Shown here in pieces: positions 26,758 through 35,100 of a DNA stretch of 64,000 nucleotides; position 1 is the first letter of the stretch, and every line of letters begins with the position of its first letter. This DNA is from Lysinibacillus xylanilyticus (GTDB lineage Bacteria > Bacillota > Bacilli > Bacillales_A > Planococcaceae): the NCBI RefSeq assembly GCF_001183605.1, contig NZ_LFXJ01000010.1, positions 917,167 to 981,166 of the forward strand. The letters are read 5' to 3'. The notes under the pieces are model-generated. The model saw nothing but the letters and a program-made list of their open reading frames with translations. It searched no databases and was not told the origin of the DNA. A program made the position numbers and the translations under genes.

Positions 26758-26949
26758 ATTATTTTTTGGTATATCAACGATTATCACCTTTTGGAGCAAA
26801 TGTTTTTTTGAATACATTTCAGTAGGTTTCCTGTAAAAATCTCAATTTTAGATCTTTTTAAATCACAATTTTATCTGAATGGCCCGAAAAAGAAAAAATC
26901 GTTACCGTGGGCCAGTATATCTCTAGATAAAAAACTTCAGAAAAACTCT

Positions 26950-26971
26950 ATACGAACTCCATACGAACTCC
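26950..26971 (+). promoter_or_regulatory. Tandem 11 bp direct repeat upstream of ABC operon
   Basis: ATACGAACTCC occurs twice without a gap (26950-26960 and 26961-26971), 45-65 bp before the permease start. Direct repeats at 11 bp spacing are typical binding sites of OmpR-type response regulators. No such regulator is encoded nearby. Confidence 0.5.
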
Positions 26972-27015
26972 AGATAGCGTATATAGAATAACAACTATCA
27001 AGGAGGTTAGGAAAA

Positions 27016-28451
27016 ATGAATTTTATAAAACGCGCAATTCTCAGCATGAAAAAAAGAATAGGAACATCATTAATATTGATGGCCGTCTTCCTGATTGTTA
27101 CAAATTTGTTGCTAGGAGGATTCGCAATCCAAAATGCATCACAAAAAGCTGCTGATTCAGCAAGAAAAAAACTGGGTGCAGATGTTACTTTAGGTCTTGA
27201 TTTTGATAAATTAGGAAAGCAGCAAGGGAAACTGGCGAAATGCCTATTGTGCCAGATCTCAACATAAAAGAAGCAGAGCAGTTAGCGAAGTCCCAGTATG
27301 TAAAAGACTATAATTATATAACCGGTACTTTCGGAATTTCGGATGGGCTTAAATTAGTAGGAGCTTCAGAAGGAGAAGGAGCAGGAGCAGGTAGAGCGGG
27401 AATGGCGGGTGTACGAGGAGGATCAGGTTCAGGTACGGAAATAGATATGAATTCTACTTTTATGATAGAAGGAGTTCGGAAGACTTTATTACAAGAAAGT
27501 TTTAAAAATGGAAAGAGTAAAATCATTGATGGGAAACCAATTACAGAAAAGATGGAAGACCAGAATGTAACTTTAATGGAAAAACGATTAGCGGAACAAA
27601 ATAAATTGAAAGTAGGAGATAAGGTTAAAATTCAATCAGGGGATAAGAAGAAAACTCTTGAAGTTGAAATTATTGGTATTTACGAAACGGATGAGCAAGG
27701 ACTGGGTCAAAATCCCCCACCTATAATGGATCCAGCTAATAAGCTATATATGCCTTATTCTACTCTAAAAAAATTAGAAGCAGATGAAGGTAATATGAGT
27801 AGCATTCAAGTCGTGTACTTCTTGAACGATCCGCTAGACATTGATGCATTTAAAAAAGAAGCAAAACAATCGGATATTGATTTTAAGTATTTTAAGTTAG
27901 ATGCACATGATTCATTGTACAAACAAATGATTGGTCCTATCGAAAATATCTCGTCTACTTCTCAAATGATTATCTATATTGTATCTATTGCAGGTGCTAT
28001 TATCTTAGGATTAATCATTATGCTATCGATAAAAGCACGCCGTAAGGAAATGGGGATATTATTGTCTATCGGAGAGAAAAAATGGAAATTGATGGCGCAG
28101 TTCGTAGTAGAAGTAGTATGTATTGCTATTTTAGCATTTGGAGTATCCCTAACAACTGGAGCTAAAGTTTCTCAATTTATAGGGGATAGTTTACTTTCTA
28201 ATGAAATTGCTACAGCAGGCGAAGAAGAAGAAAATTCACAAAATAGTAGTGTAGTAATGGTATCTGGACCTGGTGGTACGCTACAAAACGAAACAGAGGA
28301 TCCAATTGATAATATTGATGTAAGTGTAACAGGTGAGGATTTAGGAAAAATGGGGGGAATTGGACTAGCCATTGCTATATTAGCTGCTCTTCTTCCGGCA
28401 TTATCTATTCTACGGTTAAATCCAAAACAAATCCTTTTAAAAGATGAATAA
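27016..28451 (+). pseudogene. FtsX/MacB-like ABC transporter permease, frameshifted
   Basis: Two overlapping frames together make one permease of about 478 residues. The first (27016-27267) begins MNFIKRAILSMKKRIG, has a membrane helix near 15-37 and the AIQNASQKAADSARKKLGADVTL block. The second (from 27240) continues VPDLNIKEAEQLAKSQYVKDYNY, a MacB-like outer domain and three C-terminal helices. The switch lies at GCGAAATGCC: one more A in the AAA run at 27238-27240 would join the frames in phase. This is a recent inactivation, a sequencing error or a slippery run. AAGGAGG precedes the start. Confidence 0.8.
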
Positions 28452-28462
28452 GGAGGCTCGAT

Positions 28463-29149
28463 ATGGAGACGATTTTACAATTTAAAAACTTAGATTATTA
28501 TTATGAAAGTAATGGAAAAAAAGTAACGATACTAGATAATGTTAATTTTTCTTTTCAAAAAGGGCTTTTCTACACGATTTTAGGGCCATCTGGATCTGGT
28601 AAAACTACAACTCTTAGCTTAGGTTGTGGGCTGGATTTACCTAAGCAGGGTTATGTACTTTATAATGGCAAGGATATTCGAAAAATTGGTTTGGTTCGAT
28701 ACCGTAATCAGTATGTATCCGTGATTTTCCAAGCTTATAATTTAATTACCTATATGACTGCTCTTCAGAATGTACTAACAGCAATGGAAATTACAGGTGT
28801 GAAGGTACAAAATAAAAAAGCAAGAGCATTAGAATTATTAGAGAAGGTAGGACTCACAGAAGTAGAAGCAAAACGCAACGTCTTGCAACTAAGTGGTGGG
28901 CAACAACAACGTGTAGCAATTGCTCGAGCACTATCTTGCAATGTAGATTTACTTATTGCTGACGAACCAACCGGAAACCTTGATGGAGAAACAGCAAAAG
29001 AGATTATTGAATTGTTTCGGGCGCTCGCCCATCAAGAGAATAAATGTGTAATTGTTGTTACGCATTCACAAGAAGTTGCAAAACAATCGGATCGAGCAGT
29101 TTACTTAAGCAAAAAGAAGTTAGTAGTAAACGATATTAATAATACCTAA
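28463..29149 (+). CDS. ABC transporter ATP-binding protein (MacB/LolD type)
   Basis: A 228-residue ATPase with Walker A GPSGSGKTT (about 42-50), Q-loop VIFQAYN, signature LSGGQQQRVAIARAL (about 142-156), Walker B LLIADEPTGNLD and the switch histidine in VVTHS. It starts 11 bp after the permease stop and would power that permease, in the class that exports peptides, lipoproteins or drugs rather than imports. It is intact although the permease is frameshifted. Confidence 0.93.
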   Translation: METILQFKNLDYYYESNGKKVTILDNVNFSFQKGLFYTILGPSGSGKTTTLSLGCGLDLPKQGYVLYNGKDIRKIGLVRYRNQYVSVIFQAYNLITYMTALQNVLTAMEITGVKVQNKKARALELLEKVGLTEVEAKRNVLQLSGGQQQRVAIARALSCNVDLLIADEPTGNLDGETAKEIIELFRALAHQENKCVIVVTHSQEVAKQSDRAVYLSKKKLVVNDINNT

Positions 29150-29154
29150 TTAAC

Positions 29155-29187
29155 AAACTCCCCTACTGATAGGGGAGTTTTGATTTT
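29155..29187 (+). terminator. Terminator after ABC operon
   Basis: AAACTCCCCTA (29155-29165) pairs with TAGGGGAGTTT (29170-29180), then TGATTTT. Confidence 0.85.
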
Positions 29188-29255
29188 GTTGCAAAGTTTG
29201 AAAAAATAGAGAGGTCTATAGATTTAGGTAGGTTTCTAGCAATCGCTACAAATTA

Positions 29256-29375
29256 CTAAAATTCTTTGTACACTGAACAGACGGATTCTGATTCAAGACT
29301 TCGCCTCTGTTTATGGATGCCCTGAATCGTTTCAATCAGGTTATTGAGATGCTTGACGGTCAATGTTTTGTACGC
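29256..29375 (-). pseudogene. Possible transposase C-terminal remnant
   Basis: Read on the minus strand, this stretch encodes AYKTLTVKHLNNLIETIQGI followed by HKQRRSLESESVCSVYKEF and a stop. KHLNN resembles the central part, and TIQGIH..KQRRSL the C-terminal part, of IS6-family-like transposases, as if the middle were deleted. No start codon or inverted repeats were found. The rest of the 29188-29652 gap is AT-rich and holds only the promoter region of the next gene. Confidence 0.3.
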
Positions 29376-29652
29376 ACATAAAAGCCTTTCATTTTTGATA
29401 AATTAGATATTCATATTCTGCACCCAACGCATGAATATGAATAGAATCTTAAGAAAAACTTAAGGTAAAATTTCTTTTTTCTTTCCCTATTTATTCTATA
29501 ATTTATTGCATAATTATGAAAAAAATCTTTAAAAGATACAGTTTTCTGTAGCGTTTATATCGGGAGTTTAAAGAAAAATAAACACGATATTTTCATTTAA
29601 TAGAGTCATCATTATTAACAGCAAAATCTATGGTTTATTAGGAGAACAATTT

Positions 29653-30759
29653 ATGAGTAAAAGAATTAAAGAATTAGATTCTATACGAGGTTTAGCCGCT
29701 ATTACAGTGGTATTTGGGCACTTTTGTTTAATTCTACCATCATTGCCCGGCTCTATTAAATTTTCCCCCCTTAGGTTTTTATGGGCTGGTGGGGAAGCTG
29801 TAATCATTTTTTATGTACTTAGTGGTTATGTACTATCTATGGCACTTTATCATTCAAAAACAAATTATTGGGGATATTTAATTAAGCGATTTGTACGAAT
29901 CTATATCCCTTATTATGTCTGGATTTTCATTACCTTCGCCGTATTCGTTTTATTTTCACCGTATGAGGTGACGGGATTACGTGATTGGTTCTATGATAAG
30001 TGGCAGGGTCCTATAACAAAATTAGATATTATAAATCATATTGTACTTCTAAATAATTTTTTTACAGACAATTACAATCCAGTGATCTGGTCATTGGCTC
30101 AAGAAATGCGTATATCTATCGTGTTTCCTTTGATATTCCTACTTTTTTATAAACAGAGTTGGAAGAAAACGATACTGATTGCCATGAGCTTTTCTTTAAT
30201 TAGTATTTTCCTTAATATGTTGCACATTGGGAAAGCTGAGGGATTTTATAATGGTTACGCCGATACGCTGCATTTCACATCTATGTTTATGGTTGGAATG
30301 CTACTTTTTAAACATCAGGAAGAACTCACTCAATTATATAAAAATATGAAAAATTCAAATAGAAAACTTCTTATCGCATTAGGGGTCTTTCTATATTTAT
30401 ATTCCATTTTGATTTATGGGTTTTCTCAAAATGATACTACTTTCTTACTAAAAGATTGGGGTGTCGTAATTGGTGTTAGTATAATAATCATTATGGCAAT
30501 GAATAACCTAAAGGTAAAAGCTATTTTAAATAAGGGTGTATTTGTATACTTAGGGGAAATTTCATATAGTATCTATTTATGTCATTTTCCAATCACCATG
30601 GTACTATTTAAACTTTTGTATGCAAAGATACCTACCCTTTTTCTTCTTATCTTATGTATTACAACGACAATACTTTGTTCTATATTATCGTATCATTTAA
30701 TTGAAAAGAAATGTATCAATTGGGCAAAACGAAGAACAACAAAGTTTAAAAAAATGTAG
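29653..30759 (+). CDS. Membrane acyltransferase (acyltransferase 3 family)
   Basis: A 368-residue protein of the OafA/OatA membrane part. The N-terminal family motif is ELDSIRGLAAITVVFGHF, with the catalytic histidine in FGHF near residue 23. About ten membrane helices fill the chain, and the C-terminus is basic. The family transfers acetyl or other acyl groups to sugars of the cell envelope. There is no extracellular SGNH domain, unlike OatA. It stands alone behind AGGAGAAC. The acceptor cannot be inferred. Confidence 0.88.
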   Translation: MSKRIKELDSIRGLAAITVVFGHFCLILPSLPGSIKFSPLRFLWAGGEAVIIFYVLSGYVLSMALYHSKTNYWGYLIKRFVRIYIPYYVWIFITFAVFVLFSPYEVTGLRDWFYDKWQGPITKLDIINHIVLLNNFFTDNYNPVIWSLAQEMRISIVFPLIFLLFYKQSWKKTILIAMSFSLISIFLNMLHIGKAEGFYNGYADTLHFTSMFMVGMLLFKHQEELTQLYKNMKNSNRKLLIALGVFLYLYSILIYGFSQNDTTFLLKDWGVVIGVSIIIIMAMNNLKVKAILNKGVFVYLGEISYSIYLCHFPITMVLFKLLYAKIPTLFLLILCITTTILCSILSYHLIEKKCINWAKRRTTKFKKM

Positions 30760-30787
30760 GGATACGGGAACGATTCAAAGAAAAAAA

Positions 30788-30827
30788 CGCCTGAATTGAA
30801 AAATCCTCCAATTCAGGCGAATGTTTT
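30788..30827 (+). terminator. Terminator after acyltransferase
   Basis: CGCCTGAATTG (30788-30798) pairs with CAATTCAGGCG (30809-30819), followed by AATGTTTTAT. Confidence 0.8.
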
Positions 30828-30944
30828 ATCTTACATTTTATCTTGTAGCTTTCAATATACAAAAAATAGAGTAAATCTTTTTTTGAATGCTATCTACATA
30901 ACCTCTCCATTATCACTATATTCATTCATATCAACAAGTTATCC

Positions 30945-31116
30945 CTCAGAAGCGAAGCGGCTCATCGGACGCCCCCAGGAAGCTTTGCTCTGTGCGAAAG
31001 CGAAGCGACAGCAACAAATGTTTTCTGTAGCGAAAGCGAAGCGACAGCAACAAATGTTTTCTGTAGCGAAAGCAAAGCGACAGCTACAAAGCGGATCAGT
31101 CGGAACGGATATCAAC
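30945..31116 (-). repeat. Dispersed intergenic element with internal 36 bp repeats
   Basis: Reverse orientation relative to the copy at 17038. It contains GCGGCTCATCGGACGCCCCC, two and a half tandem copies of a 36 bp unit (GCGAAAGCGAAGCGACAGCA then ACAAATGTTTTCTGTA) at about 30998-31085, and the right end CGGAACGGATATCAAC. It fills most of the 30828-31227 gap. The open frames across it are by-products of the repeats. Confidence 0.8.
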
Positions 31117-31227
31117 ACCACGCTATGGTGAAAATAAAGCTTTCTTTTTAAACAGTCCAACGTTAGCATAAAAAGACAGGAATAACTAATTTTGATGTTT
31201 TAAACTATAGACAAGGAGTGAGAGCAA

Positions 31228-32091
31228 TTGAGTTGGATCGAGTCGATTCAAAAAGCAATTAATTATATCGAAGAGCATTTATTAGATGACATCACAATGG
31301 AGCAAATTGCACGAGAGGTTAATTCTTCGGTCTTTCATTTTCAACGGACTTTCTCGATTTTAACGGATATGTCTATTGCAGATTATATAAGACGTAGAAG
31401 GCTAACATTAGCTGCACAGGAGTTAATAAATACAGAGCAGAAAGTAATCGATCTCGCCTACAAATATGGCTACGACTCTCCTGAAGCTTTCACAAAAGCG
31501 TTTCGGAAGCAGCATCAACTAACGCCTAGTGAAGCAAGAAAGAAGCAAGGACAACTACAATCATACAATCGCCTGGTCATCCAGGTAAGCCTGAAGGGAG
31601 CAGAACCAATGAAGTATAAAATCGTAGAAAAAGAAAAGTTTCAAGTGGTAGGGGTAAAAAGAACATATAATTCTCAAAATGGTGAGAATACGAGAGAAAT
31701 CCCTAAGTTTTGGGATGAGATTAACAGCAAGGGGATGGATCATCAATTATTTTCATTAAATAATGGAGAAATTAAAGGGGTGCTTGGCGTCTGTGCACCA
31801 AATGCCAGCGAACAAAAAAATGGTTTTATTGATTATTGGATTGCAACGGATCATATTGGGGATGTTCCAGAAGAACTGAAAGCAATGGAAGTTCCAGCAT
31901 CAAAATGGGTTGTGTTTGAAGTACATGGCCCTATGCCGGAAGCAATGCAAAATACTTGGAAACAAATTTACTCTGAATGGTTCCCATCCAATCCGTACGA
32001 GCCTACGGGGACAGCTGAGCTGGAAGTGTACTCGGACGAAGATCCATTTAGTCCTGACCTTTATTCTGAAATTTGGATTCCTATTAAATAA
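31228..32091 (+). CDS. AraC-family regulator with GyrI-like effector domain
   Basis: A 287-residue transcription regulator. Two helix-turn-helix motifs of the AraC domain lie over about 8-108 (EQIAREVNSSVFHFQRTF and VIDLAYKYGYDSPEAFTKAFRKQHQLTPSE). The C-terminal half from about 128 (MKYKIVEKEKFQVVGVKRTY) is a GyrI-like/AraE-binding domain that senses small molecules, as in SbmC and BmrR. The start is TTG 31228 behind AAGGAGTGAG. It has no obvious partner gene. A 63 bp copy of its 3' end is found 880 bp downstream. Confidence 0.9.
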   Translation: MSWIESIQKAINYIEEHLLDDITMEQIAREVNSSVFHFQRTFSILTDMSIADYIRRRRLTLAAQELINTEQKVIDLAYKYGYDSPEAFTKAFRKQHQLTPSEARKKQGQLQSYNRLVIQVSLKGAEPMKYKIVEKEKFQVVGVKRTYNSQNGENTREIPKFWDEINSKGMDHQLFSLNNGEIKGVLGVCAPNASEQKNGFIDYWIATDHIGDVPEELKAMEVPASKWVVFEVHGPMPEAMQNTWKQIYSEWFPSNPYEPTGTAELEVYSDEDPFSPDLYSEIWIPIK

Positions 32092-32261
32092 AGATACAAT
32101 GGATTTGGTAAACGATTAGTTTGCCAAATCCATTTTTGTAGTGATATTTAGCGTAACCCAACATAGTAAACATCGTATCTTAAAACTAAAACTCTACTTT
32201 AGAGAAATTTTTGTGTTTCTCAACATCCATATTTTGTATAATGAGGTGAAGGAGGTTGCAT

Positions 32262-32885
32262 ATGGACATAGATAGCATTATTTTCGATTTGGATGGGACA
32301 CTTTGGGATTCAAGAAAAACAGTAGCGCAATCATGGACGCACGTAGTTCAGGCCTCTCCTTTTGGTAAAGGAAAGATAACCGAAGAAGATTTATCTGGAA
32401 CGATGGGGTTACAAATTAAAGAAATAGGTGCTGTATTATTTGATTATCTTGATGAAGAAAAGCAAATGGAGCTTATTTTAGCATGCTGCCAGCAAGAGCA
32501 AGATGATTTATTACGCAATGGCGGTATTTTATATCCGCAGTTAGAGGAAACTTTACTAGCTCTTTCAAAAAAATTCCGTTTGTTCATTGTGAGCAATTGT
32601 CAGAAGGGCTACATTGAAACATTTTATGCTTATCATAAACTAGAGAGATATTTTCTCGACTTTGAAAATCCGGGGCGTACAGGCTTGTCAAAGGGTGAAA
32701 ACATTCAATTAATTATGGAAAGAAACCATATAAAAAATGCTGTATATGTGGGAGATACACAGGGAGATATGCTGGCCACTAAGTTTGTAGGAATTCCCTT
32801 TGTTTTTGCTTCATATGGTTTTGGTAAGCCAGAGGGGTATGACTATATCATCGAAAAGCCAATTGATTTATTGAATATATTTTAA
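32262..32885 (+). CDS. HAD-family phosphatase (phosphoglycolate phosphatase-like)
   Basis: A 207-residue haloacid dehalogenase hydrolase with the nucleophile motif DLDGTLWDS (8-16), a helical cap, the second-motif serine in FIVSNCQKG and the acidic motif YVGDTQGDM. ATG 32262 is chosen because AAGGAGG (32249-32255) stands 6 bp before it; the TTG at 32256 is inside that site. The substrate is unknown; the fold suggests a small phosphorylated metabolite. It sits between the AraC gene and a remnant of that gene's 3' end. Confidence 0.88.
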   Translation: MDIDSIIFDLDGTLWDSRKTVAQSWTHVVQASPFGKGKITEEDLSGTMGLQIKEIGAVLFDYLDEEKQMELILACCQQEQDDLLRNGGILYPQLEETLLALSKKFRLFIVSNCQKGYIETFYAYHKLERYFLDFENPGRTGLSKGENIQLIMERNHIKNAVYVGDTQGDMLATKFVGIPFVFASYGFGKPEGYDYIIEKPIDLLNIF

Positions 32886-32971
32886 ATAGGTTATAGTGTT
32901 TGACGTTCTCTATACTCTTATTTTTATTAAAAAGCATAGGGATATTAACATCCTACTTATTTGTACATACG

Positions 32972-33034
32972 TACTCAGACGAAGCTCTATTTAGTCTTGA
33001 TCTTAATTCTGAAATTTGGATTCCGATTAAGTAA
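32972..33034 (+). pseudogene. Remnant of an AraC-regulator 3' end
   Basis: Translation gives YSDEALFSLDLNSEIWIPIK and a stop, matching the last 20 residues of the gene ending at 32091 (YSDEDPFSPDLYSEIWIPIK) with four substitutions. It has no start or upstream domain. It is what remains of a duplicated or replaced paralogue. Confidence 0.8.
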
Positions 33035-33042
33035 CTAAAGCA

Positions 33043-33072
33043 GCCAAGAATGTTAACGATAACATTCTTGGC
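33043..33072 (-). terminator. Terminator of minus-strand acetyltransferase
   Basis: GCCAAGAATGTTA (33043-33055) pairs perfectly with TAACATTCTTGGC (33060-33072) around ACGA. Confidence 0.7.
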
Positions 33073-33082
33073 TATTATAATT

Positions 33083-33610
33083 TTAACTATTAAATAAAGA
33101 ATAAACATTAATATCATAAGAAGATTCTTTTGATTCTTCATATTCTTTAAATGTTCCTTCAAAAGTAAAATTCAATTTCTCTACTACCTTTATAGAATTT
33201 ATATTACCAGGCTCAATTTTTGCTTCAATTCGATTTATGTTTAAAGTGGTGAAAGCAAAATCAATCAAAGCCGAAATACTTTCTGGCGCATAGCCTTTTC
33301 CCCAATAAGCTTTAGCAAGATCATAGCCGATTTCTGCTGAGGCATTATCTACGTCAAATGAATTAAATCCACAAGAGCCGATTATCTCATTTGATTCCTT
33401 CTCAATAATGGTAAAACGAATAGCTTTGCGCTCAACGTTTAAATCATCAAAAAGCTCAATCATTTCCTTTACTTGTTCTTCATGAGTAAAATTTGTGATG
33501 TTCATAAATTTTGTAACTTCCGGGTCTGACCAAATATTAAATAAACTATGTGCATCAGCCATCTTCATTTTTCTTAAATATAATCTTTTTGTGTAAATTT
33601 GTTCTATCAA
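33083..33610 (-). CDS. GNAT acetyltransferase, RimJ/RimL-like
   Basis: A 175-residue N-acetyltransferase. It begins IEQIYTKRLYLRKMKMADAH, shows the RimJ/RimL pattern (FTIIEKESNEIIGSCGFN, EIGYDLAKAYWGKGYAPES acetyl-CoA loop) and ends in the usual NINRIEAKIEPGN..SIKVVEKLNF. The longer frame begins at 33706, but on the minus strand GGAGG stands a suitable distance before TTG at 33610, and homology begins there. The substrate may be a ribosomal protein N-terminus or a small amine; the sequence does not decide. Confidence 0.88.
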   Translation of the reverse strand: MIEQIYTKRLYLRKMKMADAHSLFNIWSDPEVTKFMNITNFTHEEQVKEMIELFDDLNVERKAIRFTIIEKESNEIIGSCGFNSFDVDNASAEIGYDLAKAYWGKGYAPESISALIDFAFTTLNINRIEAKIEPGNINSIKVVEKLNFTFEGTFKEYEESKESSYDINVYSLFNS

Positions 33611-33785
33611 TACCTTTACCTCCAAGTTTTTAAATAAGTTTGGATGAAAAATATTGTTATCTGCGCATAATTCAGTCCCTTCAAATTTTATGTACTCATT
33701 ATACAATATTTAAATATTAAACAATAACCCCAATAATTACTATCAACGTTATAATGTATGAAGATGTATTAATAGAATAGGGGAA

Positions 33786-34562
33786 ATGATAATGATCATG
33801 GTAACTGCCGAGAATTATTCGATTATCAAAGAAACAATAGAAAGGGCGCCAGCATTTGTCTATAGCATACTGGATCAGGTGATAGAAGGCACTGTCTACG
33901 CCGACGATGAAAGCCTTCATTCACTACTATTTCAAACCAAGTCAGGAATATACTATGTTTACGGCGATTCGTCCAGCGAGCAAATAGTAAATAAACTTAG
34001 ATCTTTACTACAAGAATCTATTGAACAAAGTAAACGTTTTACATTGTTTTCTTACTCAGATGATTGGAACACAAAAATTGAACAAAGATTAGATGGTCTT
34101 GTGAAAAAACTAGAAAGATACACTTTTAGCTTTGCTATTAATGCTTATAACGAAAGAGCAAGGCGAGAGTCACTTGACTATGAATTCATTAAAATCAAGC
34201 AACATCAAATTGAACATTGTTTAGAATTTAACAATCAATATTATGAGGACTATTGGGGTTCTACAAATAATTTCCTTGAAAATGGCTTTGGTTTTTGTCT
34301 GGAGGATGGAGACAAGATTATTAGCGAAGCTGTCTCTATTTTTAAATCTGATCAATTCGCAGAGATTGATATAGTAACTGATCCGAATTATAGAGGACAA
34401 GGATTAGCAAGTTTCATTGCAGAGAAATTCATAGATTATTGCCTTTTAAATGATATACAGCCTTGTTGGGATTGCGATATTCATAACCAAGCATCTTATC
34501 ATTTAGGCACTAAGCTAGGCTTTGCTAATCCGCAAAAATATGCAATGTATACAAAATCTTGA
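33786..34562 (+). CDS. GNAT acetyltransferase of the ZmaR type
   Basis: A 258-residue protein. The N-terminal half (about 1-130) has no known motif; the C-terminal half is a GNAT domain with the acetyl-CoA loop DPNYRGQGLASFIAEKFI near 198-215 and the family end PCWDCDIHNQASYHLGTKLGF. The two-part arrangement is that of the GNAT_acetyltran group which includes the zwittermicin self-resistance enzyme ZmaR. The start may be any of ATG 33786, 33792 or 33798. It is divergent from the other acetyltransferase. Confidence 0.8.
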   Translation: MIMIMVTAENYSIIKETIERAPAFVYSILDQVIEGTVYADDESLHSLLFQTKSGIYYVYGDSSSEQIVNKLRSLLQESIEQSKRFTLFSYSDDWNTKIEQRLDGLVKKLERYTFSFAINAYNERARRESLDYEFIKIKQHQIEHCLEFNNQYYEDYWGSTNNFLENGFGFCLEDGDKIISEAVSIFKSDQFAEIDIVTDPNYRGQGLASFIAEKFIDYCLLNDIQPCWDCDIHNQASYHLGTKLGFANPQKYAMYTKS

Positions 34563-34574
34563 CTCATAAAAAAT

Positions 34575-34610
34575 GCTCACGGTGTAAAAACAACATCGTG
34601 AGCTTTCTTT
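34575..34610. terminator. Bidirectional terminator
   Basis: GCTCACG (34575-34581) pairs with CGTGAGC (34597-34603), with T-rich right side and A-rich left side. It separates two convergent genes. Confidence 0.75.
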
Positions 34611-34615
34611 ATTGT

Positions 34616-34882
34616 TTAAAAGAACCCATTGCGCATGTCGAAGATTTTGTAAAACAATCTAGCATCTCTAGCCATTTTAGTATTAGCGTTCATTTGTGGT
34701 CGTAAGCAGTTTTGGAACATTTCATCGCAATATCTACATCTACCATATCGAGCATAACATTCGTCGTGTAATTTGCAGCATGAATCTACGGCATTGATAG
34801 GTCTACCTGGTCCTGAACATCCTGGTCCACAGTATTTATAACCAGGGTAACAAAAACCAAATTTGCGGTGTCTGTACATCAT
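34616..34882 (-). CDS. Phospholipase A2-like mini-protein
   Basis: An 88-residue cysteine-rich protein. It has the calcium-loop pattern Y15-K-Y-C-G-P-G-C-S-G-P-G26 and the active-site block CCKLHDECY with H39-D40, followed by YCDEMFQNCL, where D53 is placed like the second active-site aspartate of phospholipase A2. This is the short PLA2 form also found in the parvovirus VP1 unique region. No signal peptide is visible, so it is cytoplasmic or spore-associated. The start is the first of two ATG codons behind AAAAGGAG. It stands alone. Confidence 0.8.
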   Translation of the reverse strand: MMYRHRKFGFCYPGYKYCGPGCSGPGRPINAVDSCCKLHDECYARYGRCRYCDEMFQNCLRPQMNANTKMARDARLFYKIFDMRNGFF

Positions 34883-35100
34883 CTATTCTCCTTTTCTAAA
34901 AGAAATAATTGTTACTATAAAATATGAAATTTTTGTTTTTAGAAGGGGATTAAAAACTAATGTAAGTGAAAAAAGCAATAACGGATGAGACATTTCTATA
35001 AATGTAAGGTTTCTGTAAGCTTTTAAAAAAACTGCTGTAAGGATGGGAGGTTATGATAGCTATAGCGTAGTAAAGTATGAAAGATAAGGAGTTTTTAAGA

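Noticed and set aside
26654..26836. 60-codon plus-strand frame
   Set aside because: It crosses the terminator hairpin and has no ribosome site or recognisable sequence.
30796..31169. Open frames on both strands
   Set aside because: They lie over a dispersed element with 36 bp repeats; the repeated peptides reflect the DNA repeat.
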